Shown here: positions 26,301-36,503 of the stretch, piece after piece
Position numbering within the stretch: the stretch's first letter is position 1
How the letters are laid out: each line of letters opens with the position of its first letter
Assembly (NCBI GenBank): GCA_945883395.1
Contig: CAMCXP010000004.1
Location: 1-44,665 of the forward strand
Direction: 5' to 3'
From: Melioribacter roseus P3M-2
Lineage (GTDB): Bacteria > Bacteroidota > Ignavibacteria > Kapaibacteriales > Kapaibacteriaceae
DNA length: 44,665 nt
The notes under the pieces: model-generated
What the model saw: the letters and a program-made list of their open reading frames with translations, nothing else
What the model was told of the DNA's origin: nothing
The model's database searches: none
Translations under genes and position numbers: made by a program

Positions 26301-27544
26301 AGCGTTGCATTATGTGCGGCCCGTGTAAGGGGCTTGTACTCAACAATCACATTGCCGCTTCCACAGGATGCAAGCGTCGGTGACAGCGTGTTGACAATGC
26401 GGAAGTGCGCTGCGTCGGCACCAATAATTGTCGCGGTCCACGGCGACGCAAACCAGTTGATATTCGTCACGCGAACCGTATCGCGTTTCGTCGAATCAGG
26501 ACAGACACCACGGAACACCAGAATCGAATCGCTTGCCTTGCGCAAGGGGCTTGCAGTGCGGAACACACCCTCGCCGACAACCCAACCTGTCGTGTCGTTT
26601 TGGAAGAACACATCGTCAAGGCCAGCACCATCAAGTCCGCACGACCGTAGCGTCCAATTGACACCAGCATTGGTTGTTTGGTACGCGGCACCAGCCCATC
26701 CCGCTGCCCATCCGTGCGTTGACGAATTGAGGAACGTACCGAACATCTCTGCACCCGAGTTGAACTCACGCCACGTTACTCCATCATCCGGACTGAAGCG
26801 CATGCCCGTCGTCACACCAGGAACGTTTGAACATTTCGCGCCGCCGAGAGGCACGCACATAGCCGAGCCCTTCATTGCAAGTTCTTCATGCCACGGCGCG
26901 TTCGTCCCTGTGTATGAATGCACATTCCACGTAACGCCGTCATCTTCGGACTTCCATATGGTTGCAGAGCCGACAGCATACACCGTATTCGGTGGGAGCG
27001 TAGCATCCCAATACGGATCCGACAGCACACTTCGCTTGATCGTTGTGTCAGTAAACCGTGTGTAGGTACCACCGCCATCCATTGTGCGGAACACAACGTT
27101 GTTGCCACATCCACCTCCACCGGCGAACCACCCCTCGGTGGCAGAGCGGAATACTCCTCCCCAAAGCGAGACTGATGGATCGGGATGAATTGACGTCCAT
27201 GTCACTCCGCCATCGATGGACTTGTAGACGCCGCACGGACCCGACACGTAGCCGAGGTTCGCATCCAGGAATTGCACGAATTCTAAGTGGCATGCATTCA
27301 GTGCAGGATCAACTTTGACGCCCGCCCAGGTTTTGCCACCATCGACCGTGCGGATCACATATCCACCTCGTTGATCACACGCCCATCCACGGCTAGGATC
27401 GCTCGGGAGGAAGAAGATATCGAGGTAGTATCCGGTGTTGTAGGGCGCGGGGAGCGTAACCTTTTCCCAGCGCTGCGCGCGCATGGAACTCGCACTGCCA
27501 AGCAGCACGAGAAAAAGGAGAAGCATGGTTACGCGGACTCTCAT
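23315..27544 (-). CDS. large secreted T9SS protein: YCF48/BNR-like beta-propeller followed by choice-of-anchor-D (ASPM/SPD-2/Hydin-like) Ig repeats
   Basis: 1409 aa; propeller repeats (VIRTVDGGKTW, VYKSIDGGVTW, IWKSEDDGVTWN, YQTTNAGVNWT); repeated VxNTGxxPxxI and F.P...G blocks; C-terminal IAVSLGASDDVRIEVVDLMG...SGWYIVRVATRTSGS. Confidence 0.82.
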   Translation of the reverse strand: MRVRVTMLLLFLVLLGSASSMRAQRWEKVTLPAPYNTGYYLDIFFLPSDPSRGWACDQRGGYVIRTVDGGKTWAGVKVDPALNACHLEFVQFLDANLGYVSGPCGVYKSIDGGVTWTSIHPDPSVSLWGGVFRSATEGWFAGGGGCGNNVVFRTMDGGGTYTRFTDTTIKRSVLSDPYWDATLPPNTVYAVGSATIWKSEDDGVTWNVHSYTGTNAPWHEELAMKGSAMCVPLGGAKCSNVPGVTTGMRFSPDDGVTWREFNSGAEMFGTFLNSSTHGWAAGWAGAAYQTTNAGVNWTLRSCGLDGAGLDDVFFQNDTTGWVVGEGVFRTASPLRKASDSILVFRGVCPDSTKRDTVRVTNINWFASPWTATIIGADAAHFRIVNTLSPTLASCGSGNVIVEYKPLTRAAHNATLMITVQEPETTLVVPLQGDQRGRTAFPADTLITYRERVGTQLQRSMMWRSTSSTELEAITCIVRVRGDTAISMTATLPALVGGGVTLTYITANLRDTGWVEATFRVTLGPCGRDTLITVRVYGESPIFNSVQAVSVAAGCDSTKLLKVPIANTGNIPLIITRIDATTMGVQPFRVRGFVSGRFGAPWKLEPGEVDTLEIEYVPQSSADNATLIIEHDDRSTARGSKTPWIVALRGTSQRTIITVTPRVIDLGSMCVGTFYDRSISVTNTGTSTASMRFTTSSTHITGLPQSNVSLISGQQRSFTFTYTATAEGPFMDTIAIRLSTCDAVEYVVVKGLVEDLALTITPGSLRDSADVGVPMRHRFVLRLAGGDSARVLDIRMRPLPMSMTTNIPPLPFVLRRGDSAVVTIEWTSATPAEYRGVLEVVAATSCSTTVASDVYLRAMSTNVTHGPTSLVWQQQCSLRPQRDSFYVDVKGDRSVVVQSAAIVPQNAPFSIVRGPSTTTLQPNTRTWYVVEYLPTLFDAQTARVELRINDELVTVELRGRADVAAITVAPMVLDVWDITTCLPVFTKSVVVRNVGTIPAELSVNLEQSFPGLQLMPSPTRVAAGDSGVIVLQFDPALVRVGQSFGRLVVQNLTCPDRQELRIMVVARSERPIVANPSFILETVAIGTVSKHTVILRNTETVPRTITQLEINPSTTRYRVLQSLVGRVLAAGDTTSFELEFAPVRVGADDAQISVTSVAQCTTTTVVDLRGTGRDPGQPPSYDLTLHIDDYVAQPGASVRIPVDWQQSVRDAMMDSARIDVTFSRLNLRVDSILPGTMRDVDVVAEPTPGRVAFTVRRRGPDAGTPGSVGVLYGTAFSSIPDSTPLTFASVSIWSRDDVNVTADDGSLVVDACGPRFLIRLGALAAMRIVSQLPVQEHLRIAVSLGASDDVRIEVVDLMGTHVAETTTVLLPKGETLIDVPFPSAIASGWYIVRVATRTSGSTTATVPVVR

Positions 27545-27616
27545 ACCATAGTGCTAAATCTATGGCTTCGGGGTGAAACACCCACACAGAAACGTCGGCT
27601 AGGGGGCGGGCAGTTC

Positions 27617-29223
<1,607 letters not shown>

Positions 29224-29228
29224 AGGAG

Positions 29229-30173
29229 TTAGGCTTTCTTCGTGTGGAGTTCGCCGACATTCTTGTGCTGTACACGATCCGAGTACCAAATCAAGAATGC
29301 TGATGCGATGTAGATCGACGAGAAGGTACCGATGACGATACCGATGAACATCGTGAAGGCAAATCCTTCAAGAACGTCACCGCCGAGGAACACCATCACA
29401 AGGAGAGCTGCGAGAACCGACACACCAGTGATGATTGTACGGCTCAGAGTTTCGTTCAGCGAGAGATTCACGAGATCAACAAGCGACATACCCTTGTGCT
29501 TTTCGCGGTTCTCACGAATACGGTCGAACACCACCACCTTATCGTTGATGGAGTAGCCGAGGATTGTCAGGTATGCAGCAAGCGAGTTGATCGAAAGCTC
29601 GAGATTCAGCAAACCTGTCTTGTTGAACAGGACCGAAATAACGAATGCCAACACAACGTCGTGCGCAAGAGCGACAATAGCCGACAAACCGTAGGCGAAT
29701 TGGAATCGGAATGCAACGTAGAGAAGGATGATGATCGCTGCCAAGATCAGCGACAGCGCTGAGTCGAACGCCAACTCACTCGAAACCTTCGGATCTACGT
29801 TATCAGCACCAAGCAGCGTTACGGTGTCGTTTGCGAACGACGTCTGCAATCCTGCAACAATTGCTGCGGAGATCTCAGAAGCGCGGCCTGTTTCATTCAC
29901 ACGGATAAGATACTCACCCGTGCTACCGAAGCTCTTGATTTCAGCACTACCGTAGCCAATTGTACCAACGGCTACGCGTACTTGATCGGCACTCGCCGAT
30001 TGATTGGCAAACTTCACCGTGATCTGCGTGCCGCCCGTGAAATCGATACCAAGATCGATCATGCCAGGAAGAAACGTTGCGGCAAGTCCAATCAGCGCTA
30101 TGATAACCGATGTACGAAAGATCGCAACGCGGTTCGATACGAAATCGATATTGGTCTTTTTGATCAGGTCCAT
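29229..30173 (-). CDS. secF: protein translocase subunit SecF
   Basis: IDLGIDFTGGTQITVKF, LTILGYSINDKVVVFDRIREN; start MDLIKKTNIDF at 30173, one nt after the secD stop. Confidence 0.97.
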   Translation of the reverse strand: MDLIKKTNIDFVSNRVAIFRTSVIIALIGLAATFLPGMIDLGIDFTGGTQITVKFANQSASADQVRVAVGTIGYGSAEIKSFGSTGEYLIRVNETGRASEISAAIVAGLQTSFANDTVTLLGADNVDPKVSSELAFDSALSLILAAIIILLYVAFRFQFAYGLSAIVALAHDVVLAFVISVLFNKTGLLNLELSINSLAAYLTILGYSINDKVVVFDRIRENREKHKGMSLVDLVNLSLNETLSRTIITGVSVLAALLVMVFLGGDVLEGFAFTMFIGIVIGTFSSIYIASAFLIWYSDRVQHKNVGELHTKKA

Positions 30174-30174
30174 G

Positions 30175-32202
30175 TTATGCCGTCCTCTTCTGTCCAATGT
30201 TGAAAGTTGTCGCGCCACTCGCTGCGATCAGCGTGAACATTGCGCGCGTAACAACCACAGCTGTGAAGAGCGTGATAACAGCACCCACAAGCAGTGTTAC
30301 AGCAAAGCCGCGAACCGGACCCGAGCCCCAGATGAGCAGAGGAATGGTTGCGAGAATGTTTGTCAAGTTCGAGTCGATAATCGCCGACCATGCCTTTGCG
30401 AAGCCGAGGTCAATCGCCACCTTGAGGGTCTTACCTGCGTATAACTCCTCGCGCATACGCTCAAAAATCAGGATGTTCGCATCGACCGCCATCGCCGTCG
30501 AAAGGATGATACCTGCGATACCAGGCAATGAGAGCGTTCCACCGAAGCCAGCAAGGCCGGCAACAACGAGCAGGACGTTCATCAGAAGTGCGATGTCGGC
30601 AAGTCCACCGCCCCATGCATAGTATGCGAGCATGAACAGCACAATCAGTGCGAAGGAGAGAAGCGAGCTCGTAACACCGCGCCGAATCGAGTCTTCACCA
30701 AGTGATGGACCAACAACACGCTCTTCGATGATTTTTACTGGAGCCTTCAGCGCACCAGCCTTGAGGACAACTGCCAGAAGGTTTGCTTCTTCTGGGCTTG
30801 TAGCGCCCGTGATCTGCGATGAGCCGCCAGAGATCTTGTTCTGAACCGTTGGAGCCGAATAGACGCGGCCGTCGAGAATGATCGCAATACGCTTGCCAAT
30901 ATTCGCGCCCGTGATTTGTGCCCAGCGCTCTCCGCCCTCGCCGCTCATTTCCATCAACACCATTGGCTGATTGCTCGACTGGTCGAAGCTTGGGAACGCC
31001 TCAGTCACAACGTCACCTGTGAGGTCCGCCTCACGCACCACACCATACACGTTGTAGAACTCCGGAGTGCCGTCCTTTGCTGGCGTTCCTTCCGGACGTG
31101 CAGCAACGACGATATCGAGGTCTGTTGGGATGGCGCGCTTTACGTCAGCACGCTCGAGGTACTTCAGAAACTGTGGCAGGATTGTACCGCTCACGACGAA
31201 GTTGTAGATGCCCTGCTCAGGGAAGTCTTCAGCCTTCTTGAGAATGAGGTCGAAGTTCTGGAACGACGACTTCTCGCTCTGTGCGAAGAGGCCTGTGAGC
31301 ATATAGGAGAACGGATAGTCGCGCTTGACACGGCGAGCAACTTCGTCGTCGCTCAGACCGGCGTACGGATTTGCATTCTTCTTGGACGTGTCGGCCTTCG
31401 CGACGGCTGACGTGTCCTTTGCCGTCGCAGTCGAATCAACTGCCGTGGTATCTACTACCGGTTCGGCAGCAACAACACCCTTGAGCACGTTGTCGATCGC
31501 GTAGAACGTACGGATAAGATCACGCGTCATCATCACACGCTTGAACTCAAGACGAGCTGTCGTCTGAATCAACGCACGAATTTCCTTTTCGTCCTTGACG
31601 TCAGGAAGCTCGATCGCAATGCGACGTGCGCCTTGCTTCTGGATGTTGACTTCCGAGAGGTCGTACTTGTTGATACGCTGGCGGATGACTTCCATCGCCT
31701 GATCAACAGCACCGGCCGCATCGTTGCGCAGCTTTTCCTCGATAGCCTTCTCAGGATCGCCGCCCTTGGCTTCATCCGAGCTGCTCAGCGGGAAGTACTG
31801 CAGGAGCGACTTGCCAGAGGCACGGAAGTTCACCAAGTACGTGTCGAGCACATCGAGATCGGTGTTGTCCGTCTGCGCACGCGTCTTCTCGAGGATGTTC
31901 GTAAAGTCTTCGTCCACACTGAGCGGATCGGCAGACTCTTCGATCAGCTTGAGGATGTCCACCTCAAGTGTCACGTACATACCGCCCCGAAGGTCAAGAC
32001 CGAGCTTTAGGCGCGCGTTGCGAGCCTTGGCGAAGTCCTCACCGTTGGCGAGGTCCCAGCTTTCAATTGCAGCTGAGTCACCAAGAAGGCCATCGCGTTC
32101 CTGGTTCATACGGTAATAATTGTACGTTGGCCAAAGCAGGTAAGCACCCGCTATGATGGGCAACAGGATGAGCAGCCATTTGCTCCACGTCTTCGAACTC
32201 AA
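30175..32202 (-). CDS. secD: protein translocase subunit SecD
   Basis: LKLGLDLRGGMYVTLEV, GPSLGEDSIRRGVTSSL, GIAGIILSTAMAVDANILIFERMREEL; 675 aa. Confidence 0.97.
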   Translation of the reverse strand: MSSKTWSKWLLILLPIIAGAYLLWPTYNYYRMNQERDGLLGDSAAIESWDLANGEDFAKARNARLKLGLDLRGGMYVTLEVDILKLIEESADPLSVDEDFTNILEKTRAQTDNTDLDVLDTYLVNFRASGKSLLQYFPLSSSDEAKGGDPEKAIEEKLRNDAAGAVDQAMEVIRQRINKYDLSEVNIQKQGARRIAIELPDVKDEKEIRALIQTTARLEFKRVMMTRDLIRTFYAIDNVLKGVVAAEPVVDTTAVDSTATAKDTSAVAKADTSKKNANPYAGLSDDEVARRVKRDYPFSYMLTGLFAQSEKSSFQNFDLILKKAEDFPEQGIYNFVVSGTILPQFLKYLERADVKRAIPTDLDIVVAARPEGTPAKDGTPEFYNVYGVVREADLTGDVVTEAFPSFDQSSNQPMVLMEMSGEGGERWAQITGANIGKRIAIILDGRVYSAPTVQNKISGGSSQITGATSPEEANLLAVVLKAGALKAPVKIIEERVVGPSLGEDSIRRGVTSSLLSFALIVLFMLAYYAWGGGLADIALLMNVLLVVAGLAGFGGTLSLPGIAGIILSTAMAVDANILIFERMREELYAGKTLKVAIDLGFAKAWSAIIDSNLTNILATIPLLIWGSGPVRGFAVTLLVGAVITLFTAVVVTRAMFTLIAASGATTFNIGQKRTA

Positions 32203-32242
32203 GCGTCCTCCGTTCTAACTCTTTCGCCATGGAACTTCTCAG

Positions 32243-32260
32243 CCTACCTAATTAGGAAGG
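32243..32260. repeat. near-perfect 18-bp palindrome in the secD-trmB divergent intergenic region
   Basis: CCTACCTAA|TTAGGAAGG, 8 of 9 pairs symmetric. Confidence 0.6.
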
Positions 32261-32288
32261 CAGACAAGAGGGCGAATATACGGAATGG

Positions 32289-32296
32289 TACATTTG
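32289..32296 (+). promoter_or_regulatory. candidate -7 box (TACATTTG) directly upstream of trmB
   Basis: TAnnTTTG ending 7 nt before the ATG at 32304. Confidence 0.4.
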
Positions 32297-32303
32297 CAGA
32301 ACT

Positions 32304-33029
32304 ATGGATCGACGCATCAACGATAGTCCGGAGATAAATTGGGCCGCCTACCCTATGCCACGGGTGCGCCACCATGTGAACTCCCAAGCCTATCTCCCCG
32401 CCTCCCAGCACCACATTTTACCCACATGGTACCCGCCGGTTCGCACCGAGGGCGACTGGGCTTCGTGGTTCGTGAATGGCCGCAACGCCGATGTTCTGGA
32501 TGTGGGCTGCGGGCGTGGCGCTTTCCTGATGCGCCATGCTTTGGCTTTCCCGGAACTCAATATTCTCGGAGTCGAGGTGCGTCAAATCCTCACCGAGTGG
32601 ATTGCGGGCGTGATCGCGGGTGAGCACCTGGGCAATGCCCACGCCGAATGGTACTCGATCGCAAATGGCCTGGATTGGATTCCCGAGGCCTCGGTTCAGT
32701 GCGCGGTGTATTTGTTCCCCGACCCGTGGCCGAAGAAACGTCACCACAAACGCCGAGCCTTCTCCGAGGAGTTTCTCAGTATGCTCCACCGCGTCCTGGT
32801 GCCAGGGGGCAAGCTCTGGCTGGCTACCGACCGCGAGGACGTAGACGCGTACCAACGCGATGTGCTGTCGAAATCACGCTTCTTTCAGCTTCGCGAGGTC
32901 GACGACGCCACTCCGTGGCCCTTCCCATTTGCGACAGATCAGCAGATGTTCTGTGATGCAAAAGGCATCCCCTATGTACTGTATTACGCCGAACGGATCG
33001 ATGAGCGCTCTCAATCTGCTGGTGCCTGA
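32304..33029 (+). CDS. trmB: tRNA (guanine-N7-)-methyltransferase
   Basis: VLDVGCGRGAFLMRHALAFPELNILGVEVR; AVYLFPDPWPKKRHHKRRAFSEEFLSMLHRVLVPGGKLWLATDRE. Confidence 0.95.
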   Translation: MDRRINDSPEINWAAYPMPRVRHHVNSQAYLPASQHHILPTWYPPVRTEGDWASWFVNGRNADVLDVGCGRGAFLMRHALAFPELNILGVEVRQILTEWIAGVIAGEHLGNAHAEWYSIANGLDWIPEASVQCAVYLFPDPWPKKRHHKRRAFSEEFLSMLHRVLVPGGKLWLATDREDVDAYQRDVLSKSRFFQLREVDDATPWPFPFATDQQMFCDAKGIPYVLYYAERIDERSQSAGA

Positions 33030-33588
33030 CCTGCTGGTGATCGGTTATCGGAATGGTTTCTTTCCGATGGGCGATCCCACAACGGGCGATATTCAATGGC
33101 ATCGGCCGGACCCACGTGCGATCATTCCGCTCGGTGACGTCCGAGTTACATCATCCCTGCGTGCCACAATCCGAAAGGGTCATCTCTCGATAACAGTCGA
33201 TACGGCGTTTCACGACGTGATTACGGCTTGTGCAGATCGACCCGAATGCTGGATCACTCCAGCTGTGATCGATGCCTACACGGAACTGCATCACCTTGGT
33301 CTGGCTCACAGCGTCGAATCATGGTGCGAGGGCCGTCTCGTGGGCGGACTCTATGGCGTGGCGCTGGGTGGGGCGTTTTTCGGCGAATCGATGTTCTCAC
33401 GCATGAACGATGCGTCAAAGGTTAGCTTTGTAGCGCTTGTTCAACGTCTGCGTGAACGGGGCTTCAGCCTTCTCGACACTCAGTACATCAATGACTTCAC
33501 AGCCTCGTTGGGTGCGATCGAGATTCCTGATGCCGCGTATCAACGCATGCTCCAAGCATGTATCGACAACGATGTGTCGTTTCGGTAA
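33001..33588 (+). CDS. aat: leucyl/phenylalanyl-tRNA--protein transferase
   Basis: GYRNGFFPMGDPTTGDIQWHRPDPRAIIPL; GLYGVALGGAFFGESMFSRMNDASKVSFVALVQRL; LLDTQYINDFTASLGA; start MSALNLLVPD at 33001, overlapping trmB by 29 bp. Confidence 0.96.
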   Translation: MSALNLLVPDLLVIGYRNGFFPMGDPTTGDIQWHRPDPRAIIPLGDVRVTSSLRATIRKGHLSITVDTAFHDVITACADRPECWITPAVIDAYTELHHLGLAHSVESWCEGRLVGGLYGVALGGAFFGESMFSRMNDASKVSFVALVQRLRERGFSLLDTQYINDFTASLGAIEIPDAAYQRMLQACIDNDVSFR

Positions 33589-33621
33589 CTGACTGATTAC
33601 ACATTCCCCGCGAACCTAGCC

Positions 33622-35772
33622 GTGGCACCACGTTGGAATATCGACCCGCTTCGTACAACGAAGATCACCCTGTGGGTTCTCGGCATCGGCATTGCTGCCG
33701 TAATCCTGCTGGTGGCCGTTATCCTCAGCGAGGGTCTGCCTACGCTTGATCAGTTAGAAGATCCCCGACAGGATCTCGCAACGCAAGTTTACAGCTCCGA
33801 TGGAGTCCTCCTCGAGCACTTCGCTACAACACGCCGCACATATACTCCATACGATTCGATCCCACAGTCGTTTGTACACGCATTGATTGCAACCGAGGAT
33901 CGTGAGTTCTACCATCATTGGGGCGTTCACGCTGTACGCATTGCGAAAGCGGCAATGAAGAATGTTCTCTCACTCCGTACAAAAGAGGGAGCTTCAACGA
34001 TCACGCAGCAGCTTGCACGCAATCTGTATTTCTCGCGAGAACAAACTCTTGCACGGAAGGTTCGGGAGGCGTGGACGGCGTTCCAGATCGAGCGTACCTA
34101 CACGAAGAACGAGATCCTGGAAATGTACTCAAACACGGTGTACTACGGCCGTGGCGCATACGGTATTCGGGTGGCTTCGCAGGTATACTTCAATAAAGAG
34201 CCGATGAAGCTCACGATAGCCGAGAGCGCATACTTGGTTGGGTTGTTTAAGGCACCTGAGAAGTTTGGACAAGATGATTCGGCCGGTATTTCGCGTCGCA
34301 ACCTCATCCTTGGTATGATGCACGACGAAGGATACATCAACGATGATGTTCTGGCGCGCTCGCTTGCTGAGCCCCTTTCCAAGCCAGCCCTCGCCGAGGT
34401 ACGACGCGGGATTGCCCCGCACTTTGTTGAGACTATTCGTCAGCTTCTGGGACGTGATGGGGACCTAGCTGACAAGCTAAAGGGGCATGATCTCTATCGT
34501 GATGGTCTTGTGATCTACACGACGTTGGATTCGCGCGTTCAACAGTATGCAAACGAAGCTGTGCGCGAACATCTCGATCAGTATCAACGCACATTCGAGT
34601 CGTCCTGGACGTGGAAGTCCCGGCAAGAGCTACTCGGCGTCGTGATGCGGAAAGCCGCGTCGAAACGAAGTGACTATATCGCAGCATCTGCGTCGGAACG
34701 CGAAGAGATTCTTCGACAACTCAAGGGCAATCGCTCGTTCATCGATAGCGTGAAACGCGACGTCACAACGATTCAAACGGGCGTTGTTGTGCTTGATGTG
34801 CGTACAGGGGCAATCCTTGGCATGGTTGGCGCATCGCCACTAAGCATGAAGATGAATACGGCATCACGCTACTCTCTGAACCACGCATCGCAGATTCGAC
34901 GCCAACCAGGCTCGTCGTTCAAGCCGTTCGTGTATGCGAGCGCGCTGCAACACGGATTGACTCCCGACTCAAGGATCGAAAGCGGTCCGTTCAGCAAGAC
35001 ACTAGCCGATGGAACACTCTGGGCTCCTCGAGGTTCAAGCAAAACCGGCGGCCCGATGCCGCTTCGTACTGCATTGAAATTCTCAACAAACTCGGTTGCC
35101 GCACGATTGATCACAGAACACACAACACCAAGCGATGTTGTTACACTGTGTCGCGACCTTGGCATCACCTCTCCGTTAGTGGCTGTTCCCGCATTGTGCC
35201 TGGGCACATCCGAACTCTCTCCGCTGGAGATCACCTCGGCGTATGCAGCATTCGGCAACGACGGTGTTTATGTTACACCTACCTACATCACGCGTATCGA
35301 GGATCGCATGGGTAATGTGCTCTACCAAGCACGCATGCCGGCCCAAGCAATCGACGCACTTCCGGATTCGGTTGCAGCACAAATGCTGTCGATGATGCAA
35401 GGCGTTGTCGATGGTGGTACTGCGTCGAGTATTCGTCGCTTCTACAAGGGGCCTGCAGCGGGTAAGACGGGTACCACGAATGATTTTGCCGATGCATGGT
35501 TTGTGGGACTCACACCGGAGCTAGCCTGCGGAGTGTGGGTGGGGTTCGATGATCGACGCATCCAGTTTACCGGCGACTATGGTCAGGGTGGCCGTGCAGC
35601 AGCACCCGTGTTCGGACGTTTAATGCAACGTGTTTATGCTGATCAGGGTCTGCCATGGCGTCGCACATCATTCACGGTTGCGCGCGACTCAACCGATACG
35701 GTGAGTGTGGATCTGATGCGCAACCCACCATCGGATCAGATTCTCGACGAGGTTCAGGATACCATACGATGA
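33622..35772 (+). CDS. class A penicillin-binding protein (PBP1A-like transglycosylase/transpeptidase)
   Basis: ATEDREFYHHWGVHAVRIAKA and EGASTITQQLARNLYFSREQTLARKVREAW (GT51); QPGSSFKPF, FSTNS, GKTGTTNDFADAWFVG (transpeptidase); GTG start. Confidence 0.95.
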   Translation: MAPRWNIDPLRTTKITLWVLGIGIAAVILLVAVILSEGLPTLDQLEDPRQDLATQVYSSDGVLLEHFATTRRTYTPYDSIPQSFVHALIATEDREFYHHWGVHAVRIAKAAMKNVLSLRTKEGASTITQQLARNLYFSREQTLARKVREAWTAFQIERTYTKNEILEMYSNTVYYGRGAYGIRVASQVYFNKEPMKLTIAESAYLVGLFKAPEKFGQDDSAGISRRNLILGMMHDEGYINDDVLARSLAEPLSKPALAEVRRGIAPHFVETIRQLLGRDGDLADKLKGHDLYRDGLVIYTTLDSRVQQYANEAVREHLDQYQRTFESSWTWKSRQELLGVVMRKAASKRSDYIAASASEREEILRQLKGNRSFIDSVKRDVTTIQTGVVVLDVRTGAILGMVGASPLSMKMNTASRYSLNHASQIRRQPGSSFKPFVYASALQHGLTPDSRIESGPFSKTLADGTLWAPRGSSKTGGPMPLRTALKFSTNSVAARLITEHTTPSDVVTLCRDLGITSPLVAVPALCLGTSELSPLEITSAYAAFGNDGVYVTPTYITRIEDRMGNVLYQARMPAQAIDALPDSVAAQMLSMMQGVVDGGTASSIRRFYKGPAAGKTGTTNDFADAWFVGLTPELACGVWVGFDDRRIQFTGDYGQGGRAAAPVFGRLMQRVYADQGLPWRRTSFTVARDSTDTVSVDLMRNPPSDQILDEVQDTIR

Positions 35773-36449
35773 CGCACACACACGACGAACAGACATCACA
35801 TCCGTCATGGACGTTCAGCGATGGACGAACAATGCCGGTGGGAACACTCTACTGCATTGGGCGCAACTATGCAGATCATGCAGCGGAAATGAACGCATCA
35901 GTGCCAACTGATCCGATCGTCTTTCTCAAGCCTCCAGCAGCATATCTCGCATCAGGGAGCACGCTTGTCCTACCATCGTGGACGGATGATGTGCATCACG
36001 AGGTCGAATGCGTTGTAGTTGTCGGGAGCGACATCGATACATGTGATGAGGCCTCGGCATGGTCTGCGATTGCTGGTATAGGCGTCGGACTCGATCTCAC
36101 TGCGCGTGATGTGCAACAGCGTGCCAAGAGCGCTGGACACCCATGGGCTGTAGCGAAGTCGTGGCGAGGCTCTGCGCCAGTGAGCACAATCGTTCCCTGT
36201 GATGGCACCGTGGTGGGTCCGCTTGAACTCCGTTGCACTGTGAACGGTATACTCCGTCAACATGGTTCGACCGCATCTATGGAACGAAGCATCCCAACGC
36301 TGATACACTTCCTTTCACAGGTCTTTACACTTCGCCGTGGTGATGCAATCTTTACGGGTACACCGGCTGGAGTCGGACCCATAACATCGGGCGATCATGT
36401 GGTCGGCGAACTCTCGTCGATCGCACGCGTGGAACTTCACGTCGGCTGA
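35769..36449 (+). CDS. fumarylacetoacetate hydrolase family protein (acylpyruvase-like)
   Basis: LYCIGRNYADHAAEMN...PIVFLKPPAAYL...HHEVECVVVVG...FTGTPAGVGPI; ATGA overlap with the PBP gene; start at 35769. Confidence 0.9.
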   Translation: MTHTHDEQTSHPSWTFSDGRTMPVGTLYCIGRNYADHAAEMNASVPTDPIVFLKPPAAYLASGSTLVLPSWTDDVHHEVECVVVVGSDIDTCDEASAWSAIAGIGVGLDLTARDVQQRAKSAGHPWAVAKSWRGSAPVSTIVPCDGTVVGPLELRCTVNGILRQHGSTASMERSIPTLIHFLSQVFTLRRGDAIFTGTPAGVGPITSGDHVVGELSSIARVELHVG

Positions 36450-36503
36450 CGTGTTTCACACTATCACGAACTTCAACACTCTCATCTGGAATTCTACGTA
36501 CCT

